Of a DNA stretch of 64,000 bases, positions 1-11,034 are shown piece after piece (positions within the stretch are counted from its first letter, which is position 1; every line of letters starts with the position of its first letter). This stretch comes from Litsea cubeba (Eukaryota > Streptophyta > Magnoliopsida > Laurales > Lauraceae). The stretch lies in contig CM022948.1 in assembly GCA_012931725.1 (NCBI GenBank), forward strand, positions 109,726,477-109,790,476, written 5' to 3'. The translations under genes were made by a program, and so were the position numbers. The notes under the pieces were generated by a model. That model was not told where the DNA came from, did not search any database, and saw only the letters and a list, made by a program, of their open reading frames with translations.

Positions 1-2634
1 ACATATCTTACACGGGTGGGCAAGAGAGTCATGTGGGCATTGCAATTTGCACAGCAAAAAAAGGATATTGTGTTAGTGGGAAAGGTAACGGTCACACCCC
101 CTAAAGAACAGTTCCTTTCAATGACCATCTCTTTATTGGTTTTTGCTTCAACCATCCAATAAATAAATGGGTTACTTTAGCACCACTCATCCCACCAAAT
201 CCATCAATGTGAAAGCAAAGTCATTGTAGGATCATTGAAATTCCCACAAAAAGAAAGTGGCATTGGAGGAAGGTGTGGTTATGGATATCATTTTTAGGTG
301 AACTAGCTGTGCTCTCTGTTGCTCTTTCTTTCTTTTTTTAATTGAGGGTTGTGAGTGAGAACCTTATCTTGAACTCCCCTTACACACATCATTCTAAGAG
401 ATATAAAGTGATTTGTATGGAGGAGAAGAAGAGTAGTATAGTACACATGTATCCTCTTGAGGAGGAGAGAATTTGGTTTCCCATCAAGGGCCCAATAGAG
501 GCCATCAAAGTGCATGGAATAAGGATATCTCTATAGTGGATAGATTATGCCTTATAAACACTTTTTTTTTTCCTTTCTTTGGCTTGCGCACTCACGAAAT
601 CATCAAAACCAAAGACAAAAGCAAAAGCGTGAGACTTGTGTACTGGGATATGTTGTCATGGGTGGGCCACCAAAATGCCTTTGGTTGTGGAGTTCTTGTC
701 AACCTCGTCATGTGAAATTCGTCATTAAAGGTGCGTGGCACGTACGTACGAGCGGAGAGTGGTGTGTCTTAAGGCTCTTAGTAGTTAGAACCAGAGAACG
801 TGGGGCACAGGGCACTGTTTTGGGGGGTGCTTAGGCATTTGTGATGTGAGAAATAATCAAACCTGGTGCACTACTTGAAAATGTGCAGACCTCGTGTTTA
901 GGTCTATTTGGGCCGTATTCAATTCTTGAAGGAATGTATTACACCCCCACCCAAAAAAAAATAAAGAAAGATTACAGGGTGAATTGGATAGTAATTAATG
1001 CTTTGATAGTATTAACTTTAAAATAATATCAATTCATGGGAGTAAATATATGTGTGAATGGCTTGGATTTTGGACTGAAGTAAATATTGCTTCTTTTGCA
1101 TCTGAGTAAATAAATTACAAAGTTGAAAACTCAAGACAACAAGTATAGCTGAGCCCATTAACATAGGCTAGTATAGCTGATTACTCGATATGAATTTTGG
1201 TTTGACTCATGGAACTCACTTTGCTCAACGCCCAACCTACGCTGGACACCCTTCGATGGCCTATCATAAGTTGCTATGGGCATGCTTTTTATCATGAAAT
1301 TCAATTCCTAGAAATTAATAGTAAAATGAGTTCCAGCAGAAGACTATTAGATTTAACCGTAAAAGCATAGCTGGGTGGGATGTAAATGGAACTGAGACTT
1401 GGGATTTTATTTAATGGAGTGATGATTGGGTATTTATTCTCCATCACCATTTATTTCATTTTCCATCTAAAAAAAAGCTTATTTGGTGGCTGTTTATGAA
1501 TTTTCACATTTGCTTCATTAAATTTTAGCCATTTTTAGGAACCTGCAGCTTCCTAGAATCCTATTAATTCAGTTTGATGGTTTACCAAAAAAAGAAAATC
1601 AGTTTGATGATAACAACTTGGCCCTAAATATCTCTAGTGCATGCCTCAAAAAGTTATCAGAGTACATGTTTCTTTATAGATCCATCAATGGGACCCAGAT
1701 GCAAATCAAAGCTGCTCAAAATCACTATGCTCCCTTGGCTATAGGACAGATTTTACTCTAATTTTAGTTGAGCCTACCATTATATTGGTCAACTTTTTTT
1801 TAGAAAAGAATTGGTCAACTTTATCATATAACAAAGAGTAATAATCATATACGTTGTTAGTTGTTAACCTGGCAGTGGACTGAATGGATTGAAGGTCCGG
1901 AGAGGATAGAGAATTTGAGTGGCTTTAACTGGACGGCCGTGGATCATGGGCTCAGAATAATATAATGGAGTTTGAGAATTTGCATACAGGTAGGTCTCAT
2001 TCAGATCTTGGATCCTAACCTCCCCAGAGGTAGAGGGTGGGCCATATGTACATTGGCCTCTCATGAATGCAAATGACCAACTAGTTTCATGGAAATGCAA
2101 GCTGGTCTTACATATCTATCAATCTTCTCCAATTTCCTGGAAATCCATCATGAAGATGCCAAATATGCCCAAATGTGAAAGTAGATTCATTGCTGGAAAA
2201 GTACATTGAAGGTGGGAGAGAAGAGATGACCCACATCCACATCTACATCCACATGACATTGATATGTGATTCTGCGGCAAGAAAAGTTGTCTGTTTATCA
2301 ACTCTATTTTTCCTTTTCTTCATCAACGGGAGACACGGGTTTAGTCTTTTTCCTTCTTTACTCGAATGCGTTGACAAATGAATGATTTGAGGAGAGAACT
2401 AAAAGAATCTTCGATGTGCATTGTATCACAACGACTGATTTTCGACCAAATACACTATATTTTGTCCCAAAAGTAATAAACTAACTGATTTTGATTAAAC
2501 TAAGGTAATTAACACAAAATGACCAATAAACCAAAGCAGATTAGATATGACATTGATTTAACTCAAAAGTTGGTGAGACATAATATGAAATTTTCAATAA
2601 AATGTGCATGTCAGACTACATCAATCCGTAAAAA
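1..2634. other. intergenic, no gene recognised
   Basis: AT-rich plant intergenic DNA with homopolymer runs. The short open frames here have no recognisable family and no supported splice structure. I see no structured repeat and no RNA gene. Confidence 0.6.
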
Positions 2635-2800
2635 ATCTTATTTTGTGTTTTTTTGCGGGTGATGGTACCCCGTCTCTTTAGGAACCGGCTATTCCCCCGA
2701 GCACGTAAAGTCTCTATCTCCCCACACACCAAGTAAGTTCAAAACTGCAACCTCTGAATTTTGAGCTGTGATCCTAGCCAGCTGCGCTATCCTTTGGAGT
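2635..2800 (-). mobile_element. tRNA-derived SINE-like remnant
   Basis: On the minus strand a good RNA polymerase III A box (TAGCGCAGCTGG, 2789-2778) is followed about 30 nt later by a degenerate B box-like stretch around 2750, and the unit runs out into an A-rich tail near 2650. This order fits a tRNA-derived SINE inserted in minus orientation. The B box is weak and I see no clear target-site duplication, so it is probably old. Confidence 0.45.
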
Positions 2801-3649
2801 TAAATTTTCTTTTTTACTTATAGTCATAATGGTTGACCCTGAGTTATGTGCTTTTATTAATATAAAAGGAAAACAAAACAAAAGGCAGTAAATGATTGTA
2901 ATTGTAAAAAATAATAATTGTTATACTTAAACATTCTAATTATTTTTTTGAAAAAGGGCCATGCTCTTAATCAGGGGACACATCCACGACAAACCTGTGT
3001 AGCTTTAATGTTAATTTGGTTCATGTAAGCTCAAAAACTAGGTATATTTGGAATCTCATTAGCTTAATTAATGACTATAATTTTGTGATGTTCGGTACAA
3101 GGCTACAACTAAAGCATTTCCATAAGCTAAACCATTAAAAAAAAAAAATGCCTGTTGACAGCGGAATACGAGAGACATGGGCCGTAAAATATTCCTCCAT
3201 TATTTTGACTTTTGAGTTGCAGCTGGCACGTGCCTACAACATGTTAATGCTAATTAAACAAGGCATTTTGTGTGTCATTTGACATTAATGTTTACCAACC
3301 AATAGATGTATACATGCGTAAGCATGTTGGCAATGTTAGACTTGCCATGGGTGATTCCTGAAACCCCACTGATAAATCTTCTCATACTCACTCTCAAAAA
3401 TATTGATGATATTTTTTGAGAAAAAAAAAGTTGTGTTGTGATGATGTTGCAATGCTACCAAATTGTATTTTATTGATAATATTGTGATATTTAAAGGAAA
3501 AGTGTAAACTTGATATTATCACAAGGTCAAGGATTCAAGGTGAGTAAGAATAGAAAATGGAAAAAAAAATCCATATAGGATTTACGTTATTCTTTATTAA
3601 TCACGTTATTCTTTATTAATGTATCAATTATTTAAAGGGCCGGATGTGA

Positions 3650-4003
3650 TCCAGTGAGAACTGTTCTCACGGAGTCACCGTGAGAACTTTTTTGTGGGGC
3701 CCACTGGGGGCCCCATTTTGGAATTAGACCGGTGTGGATTGAAAGATCTATATGGGACCACTTCAAATATCAAATTTGGCTCCAATCTCATGTTCCTAAC
3801 CCCCTTCATCCATGGCTGACAAGCCCAATCCATTCGTATGGGTATATACTCGACACAACGGTCCAGTTCATTCGCATGGGTGCCAAACCTTGGGGCGTGT
3901 GAGTATCAAAGGAGTCTCTGTCCATTGCAAGATTTGAATTAGGTGATAGGTGATCCCACCCCATAGTTCTCACGGTTTGAACCATAAGAACAGTTCTCAC
4001 CTT
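3650..4003. mobile_element. MITE with GTGAGAAC termini, copy 1
   Basis: Begins with a short palindromic terminus (GTGAGAACTGTTCTCAC) and ends with its inverted counterpart near 3985-4000. The interior matches the copy at 4305-4656 over most of its length: both contain a GTGAGAACTTTTT block, a 'gaaagacctatatg'-like block, a 'caatctcatg' block and a 'ggtgccaaacct'-like block. No coding capacity; non-autonomous DNA element. Superfamily not assigned because the target duplication is not clear. Confidence 0.65.
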
Positions 4004-4304
4004 ATTATTTTCTTTATTTAAAATCTATTTATTTATTGCCACCATTTCTTGGCGATCTGTGAAGGGAATCCAAAATCTGAAAAGATTTCCTAAGATCACT
4101 CTCAGATAATAATTTCTCAAGAACAATATTTGTAAATGAATGCACTGCTATAAGTATGGTTGCTCTACTGCCACTAAAATGTGGGCTCGACACATATAGA
4201 CCATATAAATGTCTTTCATCTCTAGCTCAGCTAGCTAGTGGGTGTGTTGGAATTCCTAGTATACTAAAACTAAAAACAAATATATATATATATGGGCTTT
4301 GTTC

Positions 4305-4656
4305 TAGTGAGAACAGTTCTCACATAGTCACCGTGAGAACTTTTTATGGGACACATTTATGGGTCCCGTTTAGGGATGGGGCCAGAGGGGATGGAAAGAC
4401 CTATATGAGATCACCCCAAGTATCAAGTTTGACCCTAATCTCATGCCTCGAACCCCTTCATCTATTGCCGTTTAATGGCTTCATTTTAAGTAAACATTTA
4501 ATCATCCATCCAGCGGCCCAATCCATTTGGATGGGTGTCAAACCTCAGGATTAGTAACTATCAAGGGAGGTCACTGTTTATGTACGGTTTGGATTGATTT
4601 CTAAGTGGGCTCCACCAATAGTTCTGACGGAAATATGGTGAGAACTAGTTATCACT
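4305..4656. mobile_element. MITE with GTGAGAAC termini, copy 2
   Basis: Second copy of the element at 3650-4003, in the same orientation about 300 bp downstream and clearly diverged from it. It starts at an (AT)n run (4281-4293) and ends shortly before the (TA)n run that borders the next element. The substantial divergence suggests independent or old insertions rather than a recent local duplication. Confidence 0.65.
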
Positions 4657-4682
4657 TAAATATTTCCATATATATATATATA

Positions 4683-6010
4683 GAGAAGGGTTCACCCGAG
4701 CTGCAGCTCATATAGGAAGTAAGCTGCGTCGTGCGAAATTACCGTGTGGGTTTCTGTTTTCAATTGTTTGATGGATTTCGTCGATGGCCCGCTTTTTTTT
4801 TTTTTCATTTCCCTCCTCTGCAACCCTAAATCCATCAAACGCCTCTCTCTCTAGTCTCTCCCAGCGATCCTTTCTCTCTCTCCCGGCGATTCTCTCTCTC
4901 TCTCTCTCTCGCCTCTCTCAACTCTCAGCGATTGCCTCTCTCCTCTCTCGCCGTGAAGCGAGATGAAGCTCTCTCTCTCTCGACTCTCTCTCTCTCAGCG
5001 CAGCGCCTCTCTCTCTCTCTCTCTCTCGACTCTCTCTCTCGTATAGAGGAGCCCTCCCCTCAGCTCAAGTGCAGGATAAGAAATGCTCAGGAGGGCACGT
5101 GGGACGGAAGCAAATAAGTGGCGCCCATTTTTTCGTCTTCCCTCTCATAAGCAAATAGAAAGAGGGGAAAAACCCCAAATCGTTGGCTGGCAGTTTGCAA
5201 GGTCTCGCGCCTTCTGTCGCCGAAATCCTCATCTCGTCGCTCATCCATCTCCTCAGCTCATCTCCCGTTCAGACCTGGGTTTCCTTCCCTCTGAAACCCT
5301 ATATCTTCTCTTTCCTCTGTGGACCCTTCTCTCCCAAACCCTCCTCTCTGAAACCCCATGTCTTCTCTCTCCTCTCTGAAACCCCCTCTATTGAATCCTA
5401 TTCTCTCTCTCGCGAATCCCAGGCTTGTCATCGCTTAGACCGACGTTGCCGAGGAACGTCTGCAACAAGCTGCCTTGTAGTGACAGGATCGAAAGAAGAA
5501 GGAAGACCTAGTTTTGGGTTTTTCCAGTTCAGTTTGCCATTTTAGATCATTAGATTTATCCCATTTTCTGTAACAGTGTTTTAGCTCTGCATTCCAAGGG
5601 GTTCATTTCCTATAACAGTCATATCTTTTTGCCATTTCGTCCAGATGCCGATCCATCGATCGTGGCACCCAAAGATCATTGAACGGAAAGTTCTATTGTA
5701 GATGGGGCACCAACACTAACCTAACCATTGATTTGGCCCTTTTCTATTTGTGATTCATTTTGAACACTGAAAATATATATATATATGCAGTGGATGGTTA
5801 TGATCATCTGATGGAGTTGTCCATGTCTGGATAATGGGGTACGCACTAACCTAGCTATTGATAGATACGGTGGGTATTAATGTTTGATGAAGCTGGCATG
5901 TAACGATTCATGTCCATCTAATTAAAAGCTCCATTGGTTGAATGACTAGGAAAAATGGACAAGGTTATACATGTTCCATTTAATAACCCATCCAAGTAAC
6001 GAAATTTGCC
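4683..6010 (+). repeat. left inverted arm of the 3.7-kb element
   Basis: Contains CT-microsatellite stretches (about 4840-5040) and blocks containing 'gaaaccct', as in plant leader sequences. It pairs with the right arm in inverted orientation and contains the longer version of the middle segment (5395-5655). Confidence 0.75.
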
Positions 6011-7457
6011 TATATTGAATTTTACAGGTGCTCGAGTTGCCTGTTGTTACTAGAGTTTTCAAGAATATAGCGCCCAAATAGGGAAAGCAGAACAAGAAAA
6101 TGGAGTTGCCTAGCTATATTGAATTTTGCAGCTGTTCTCCATGTTGAACTTTTCAATTGCCCGTTGTTATTAGAGTTTCCAGGATATTGAAAGTTCCCTT
6201 TAGATGTGCTTCTCAGTTCCTGACCAATTTTCACCTAGCAGTTGCAGCAGGCACTTTTTTTTTGTTGTCTATTTAGAAAGCAGAAGTTATAGACGCTTTG
6301 CTTGGGAGAATCGCCAGTTCATTGTACATATCAGGCCCACCATCCAGGGATATTTACTATCCTTTTTGTAGTCCCTTTGATGGAGGGGTTATTTTGTAAA
6401 GTACTGCTCGAGAAATCCTAGCTATTTGTGATCCAGGTGATACAAATGGCAATGTAGCCAAAATTCTGTATTCGATATTAAAGTCACCTTTTTAAGTATG
6501 CGCTCCACTTGTATATTCCATGTGGTTCCAAATGTAGAGCCTGTAATTTGGCTATCATTTCATAACTCATTGGGTTGTAGTTATATGTAACTGGAACGTG
6601 CAATTAGAAGTTTAACTCAGAAGTTGGAACATTTTCTTCTAGTTAAAAAAAGCAGAAAAGAATTTCATCCAGTGGCCCTTATACATTAAAACCGCAGGAT
6701 CAACCTCCATTTGGTATTAAGCTTGTAATCATGAGTATTGCAGCGGCCAGCGATGCATTTACAAATTGAAATTTGCATGCAGAATTTGACTATGTAGTTC
6801 TGGTAGTGGGAGAACCTGATGACTTTTTTCTGCTTGACAGAACACCTAACCAAACCAACAGATTCTGATGAAAATTATGTCATTCAAAACCTATTTAAAA
6901 ATTAAATTTTCCCACCATCTTAACAGGGACATATTCATGACACATTCATCAATCCACCCAAGTCTCGAAATGACAAAACATTATGACAATTAATATAAAT
7001 CCATGCCAGATTCATTGGCCTCTCAAGCTCATATTACATGATCATGGGGATCTTCAAAACCTAAAACGAGAATAGTAATTATAAAAGCATCTTAATGTTC
7101 CAGTAACATAGTGAGGACATCATCTTCATGCTCCCTACAATTGCAGTCAAACAACAATTCACATTAGAAAAGTTGAACAGAATGTCACCATTCATTTATC
7201 ATGCACAACATCCTGATAAAATGGAAAAAAAAAAAAAAAAACCTTAAAGAACTAAGACATTTTACCATCCATTTATCATACACAACAAAGGCAGATCAGT
7301 CCCAGTTCAACAGCGAATTCTTAGAGACAATCACCTGAGACCACCTGGGTACTCATTTGAGTAAGTACTCCTTTCATCTGTAGCAGCAAAGAAAAAAAAA
7401 ACCAACATTGATCAGATCACCATATACCTAACGCAAACAGCTAGACAAGGGAAGAAC

Positions 7458-8378
7458 GCCCAATATTTCGTTACTTGGTGTAGTGCAAGATTTTTATGCA
7501 GAACAGTGGTACTAACAGTGGGAAATGATATTGGGATGATTCCAGTTTTAATATCTGGACCTTCTTTCAGGTGGGGTCTACCTTTGATGGGTTATTAAAT
7601 GGAACAACTCCATCAGATGATCATAACCATCCACTGCACATATATTTTTGCAGTGTTCAAAATGAATCACAAATAGAAAAGGGCCAAATCAATGGTTAGG
7701 TTTAGTGTTGGTGCCCCATCTACAAGAGAACCTTCCGTTCAATGATCTTTGGGTTTCAGAGAGGAGAGAGAAGACATGGGGTTTCAGAGAGGAGGGTTTG
7801 GGAGAGGAGGGTCCACAGAGGAAAGAGAAGAGATAGGGTTTCAGAGGGAAGGAAACCCAGGTCTGAACGAGAGATGAGCTGAGGAGATGGATCGAGCGAC
7901 AAGATGAGGATTCCGGCGACAGAAGGCGCGAGACCTTGCAAACTGCCAGCCAGCGATTTAGGGTTTTTCCCCTCTTTCTATTTGCTTATGAGAGGGAGAA
8001 AGAGAGAACTTCATCTCGCTTCACGGCGAGAGAGGAGAGAGGCGATCGCTGAGCGTTGAGAGAGGCGAGAGAGAGAGAGAGCTTCGCTGCTGAGAGAGAG
8101 GCGAGTGAGAGAGAGGATCGCAGGGAGAGAGAGTTTGACAGGATCGCCGGGAGAGAGAGTTTGACAGGATCGCCGGGAGAGAGAGAGAGAGAAAGGATCG
8201 CTGGGAGAGACTAGAGAAAGAGGCATTTGATGGATTTAGGGTTGCAGAGGAGGGAAATGAAAAAACAAGCGGGCCATCGACGAAATCCATCAAACAATTG
8301 AAAACAGAAACCCACACGGTGATTTCGCACGACGCAGCTTACTTCCTATATAAGCTGCAGCTCGGGTGAACCCTTCTC
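7458..8378 (-). repeat. right inverted arm of the 3.7-kb element
   Basis: Reverse-complement partner of the left arm. Relative to it, about 260 bp are missing at a CCC microhomology (near 7750), which suggests a deletion after the arms formed. GA-rich stretches here complement the CT-rich stretches of the other arm. Confidence 0.75.
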
Positions 8379-8400
8379 ATATATATATATATATATATAT

Positions 8401-9505
8401 ATACCATGTAAAGCGTACATGAACCCATCTATATTCTTTTAACAGTTCACTTGGGTGGGACTTTATTCCGCTTTAGCTGCAACACTCGTATAAATGTATG
8501 CTATAGCCACTGTGACGACACTAAAATCTCTTCTTATGGATTCCAGAGACACTACCAAAAAAATAAAGTCTCTAATCTCCTCATCTTATGGATTCAAGGG
8601 ACACGTCTCGGCCTGCTGGACTACGTACTGCCAGTTTCACATGCACTACCCCACGCCAATGGCATCTTCCTGTATTCTATTTCTTTCTCTGCAACACTCC
8701 ATGGTACAAATGGTACAAAACTGGTAACTTATTTTACATGTCATTCATTAACTAATGAAGGGCAATGGTTGGTTCCCTTGAAAGGATAGGAACTCATCAT
8801 CTCAGATACATGCCGTCCTAAAAACACACACAACCTTGTAATGGAAGGCAGGACCCACCACCTATAAAATACAAGCAGGGTTTATCTTAAAAGTTCTAAT
8901 AACAAAATTGTGATATTTTAAAATATGTGTAGCACTGAAGTTATAAAAAAAAAAATGAAAAAACTTAATGTTTGAAATTTAATTCATTTTCTGGAACATC
9001 TTTTTCTTATAACGTTACTTGAAAAATGCCTCAACTTTGAAAATAGATGGACAATACCTAGAGATGACAACTTCCTAGCTAAGAATTATATAACCCCATA
9101 TAAGAGAATATTAGTTGCCTAACCATGAAGGCCCAATGCTAGTGGTGACACATATTTCTCTCAACGTAAATTTCATCGGCGGTTGTAACTCTGATGGTAA
9201 GGGACTTAAATAATGTATCTGTGAGTGCATAAGTATTTTATAAGAGAGAAAAGAAAAACCCACCCACTTTTAACATTTACTTTCAAAGGCTGTATGATTA
9301 GAAGAGTCAATCAACAATCTCGATGTCACTGAATAAATATGGTTTAGTACTGATGAGTATGAGCTTAGATGCCAACGGTACATATCTAACTGGCAATTAT
9401 AACAGCCAAAATTGGGTCAGTGTTGGATTCCATCAACAACATATATACAAGATGGTTGGTTTGGTCCAACACGAGGATTCTAATAGCAGACGAGAGACGA
9501 AACTT
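8401..9505. other. intergenic, no gene recognised
   Basis: Begins just after the (AT)n run bordering the inverted-repeat element. An open frame of about 110 codons near 8451-8789 lacks any recognisable domain and is AT-rich like its surroundings; I do not call it a gene. Nothing else structured is visible. Confidence 0.5.
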
Positions 9506-9507
9506 AC

Positions 9508-9825
9508 AGCCTGTTTCTTTACCGGAATTTATGACTAGAATTTGGAAAGTTGGATTTTTTTTTTGACATGATATGACTTCTTATCCCATGGCATTTGAAA
9601 TGTTGTATTTTTTTTCTTTAGAGTTTCAAATTCCAACCACACAAAAGACCTTTTGAAATTCTTGGAATTCCACTCTCTATATCATTTGTTGGGATTTTAA
9701 ATCCTCCATAAAAAAAAGAGGGATTTAGAATTTCACCTAAGGAGATAACTTTCGAAGAATTTAAAATTCTCCCATACATAAATTCTTGAAATTCTGATAA
9801 AAAAAAAGGGCCCTTTAAGTAGTTT
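9508..9825. mobile_element. MITE-like element with GTTTCTTT ends
   Basis: The left end (CCTGTTTCTTTACCGGAAT) has an imperfect inverted partner near 9800-9825 (ends in AAAAAGGGCCC), and the interior is rich in GAATTT-type words. Similar layouts occur at 43182-43480 and at about 63258. No coding capacity. Target duplication not resolved; ends resemble PIF/Harbinger-type MITEs. Confidence 0.45.
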
Positions 9826-10084
9826 CGTTTTGATATACATAAGTACTTAAATTAGAGAGGAGAATGAAAAGTGGCAAACAGGGGACCAGTTGGAGTCTTT
9901 TATAACTGCGTCCAGTAACACAGTTTGCTCGCGTGAGGGGACAAGCTTTGGATAATGAGAGTGGCCGGCCTACGTTGTTCTCTTCTTTGCAGTAACAAAT
10001 CTCTGGTAAAACATGGTGTGTGGGGAGATTTCCCGAACCACAGGATTAAGTTAATCACAGCCACCAGATCAAGTTAAGCATTCT

Positions 10085-10339
10085 CACGTGCCACCCTCAC
10101 GTCACCCACGTGACACCAGGCTCGTCCCGGCTACCAGGACAGGAGGTCCGGCCGAAGTCGGACAGCTCCGGGCCTTAGCGCCGAACTGGTCCACCTCGGG
10201 CATCATCTCGGCAAGGAGCACCACCACGGGTACCACCTCGGCAGAAAGCTCCATTTCGGCTAAAGAAGCCGAGACAGAAGCCGAAGCAAGAGGGAACATT
10301 CACGTGTACCCTTCATCCCCCCACGTCGTCAGGCACGTG
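10085..10339 (+). promoter_or_regulatory. cluster of four CACGTG (G-box) motifs in the LTR U3
   Basis: CACGTG occurs at 10085-10090, 10107-10112, 10301-10306 and 10334-10339, with additional ACGT cores between (CACGTC). In plants such cores are bound by bZIP and bHLH factors, for example in ABA- and light-responsive promoters. Their density in the promoter region of an LTR suggests regulated element transcription; this is inference. The same motifs recur in the 3' LTR. Confidence 0.6.
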
Positions 10340-10669
10340 GAGGGATAGGGACACGCGCTGGTGGGACAGACGCGACATCCAGCCGCCCACGATCTTCGTC
10401 AGATCCCTGACAGAATCCCATCCAGCGGCTGAAGCCACATCGGGGCAGGGCCCGAGGGCAGATCCGCTGGTACTCCTACCGCCAAAGTCGCCCAACAGGA
10501 TCTGGCCCAACAAGATGTGCATTAAATGCGATGTGGGCTGACCCGACGGGCATTTAATGCATAGTGGGCTGGATTGGACCACAATTAATGCAATGTGGGC
10601 TGATCATGACTTCTAAGTCAAATCGTGGGACCCACACCACAATATCTTCCAAAGATACGTTCCACACTC

Positions 10670-10677
10670 TATAAATA
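10670..10677 (+). promoter_or_regulatory. LTR TATA box (5' copy)
   Basis: TATAAATA within a symmetrical CTCTATAAATAGAG context, about 270 bp before the LTR end. This is the expected position for the U3/R boundary promoter, with transcription predicted to start near 10700. Confidence 0.85.
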
Positions 10678-10947
10678 GAGACCCATGCCACCATCTAAGG
10701 TACGCCATTTTTTCCATACCAGAGCCGTTACTCTGTCTCTCTTCTCCCTCTCTTCCATCGTTCCAGTTCATACACTGACTTTGGCATCGGAGAGCCTTGC
10801 GCCGCTCAGGCCAGGGTCCTCTGACCGTTTGCTATTCCCTTTCAGGCTTCCGGACGGCATCCAGACGTTTCCAGCAGCCATCATCTTCTCGGATAAGTCC
10901 TATAAGGCTCCTCCTTATTGTGGGTCATTATTTTCTGCACCTACAAT

Positions 10948-10965
10948 TGGCGCCGTCTGTGGGAA
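10948..10965 (+). other. primer-binding site
   Basis: TGGCGCCGTCTGTGGG begins two bases after the 5' LTR. TGG at the start matches the CCA end of a tRNA, as required for minus-strand priming. I do not assign the tRNA with certainty. Confidence 0.85.
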
Positions 10966-11034
10966 AGAAATATCCCAACCATCCAAACCTCTCAAAACCT
11001 TCCCAATCTTCCTAACCTCATCCATTCAGAAGCC

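Larger units (their letters stand above)
4683..8378. mobile_element. 3.7-kb non-autonomous element with ~1-kb inverted arms
   Basis: The two ends are inverted copies: GAGAAGGGTTCACCCGAG at the left reappears as its complement at the right. The arms pair over 4683-6010 and 8378-7458, with gaps: the right arm lacks about 260 bp (left 5395-5655) and about 165 bp near left 5810-5975, and carries about 115 bp the left arm lacks. Both ends abut (TA)n runs, so the target duplication cannot be resolved. There is no transposase frame; the open frames in the arms are CT-rich low-complexity reading. The build resembles a non-autonomous Mutator-like or foldback element. The outer arm looks like plant 5'-UTR sequence and may be captured host DNA. 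Confidence 0.75.
10017..10945 (+). repeat. 5' LTR of the Tat element
   Basis: 929 bp, TG...CA termini, preceded by the target duplication CATGG. Contains four CACGTG motifs in its first 330 bp, a TATA box at 10670-10677, and near the 3' end a block (ACTGACTTTGGCATCGGAGA) also conserved in the solo LTR at 54259-55124. Confidence 0.97.

Noticed and set aside
1864..2100. 78-codon minus-strand frame with fairly complex composition
   Set aside because: I could not match it to any family from memory; without a search it is not supportable.
4784..5545. Overlapping forward frames in the left arm of the inverted element
   Set aside because: They read CT-microsatellite and leader-like sequence (Ser/Leu/Pro-rich), and reappear inverted in the right arm with a deletion.
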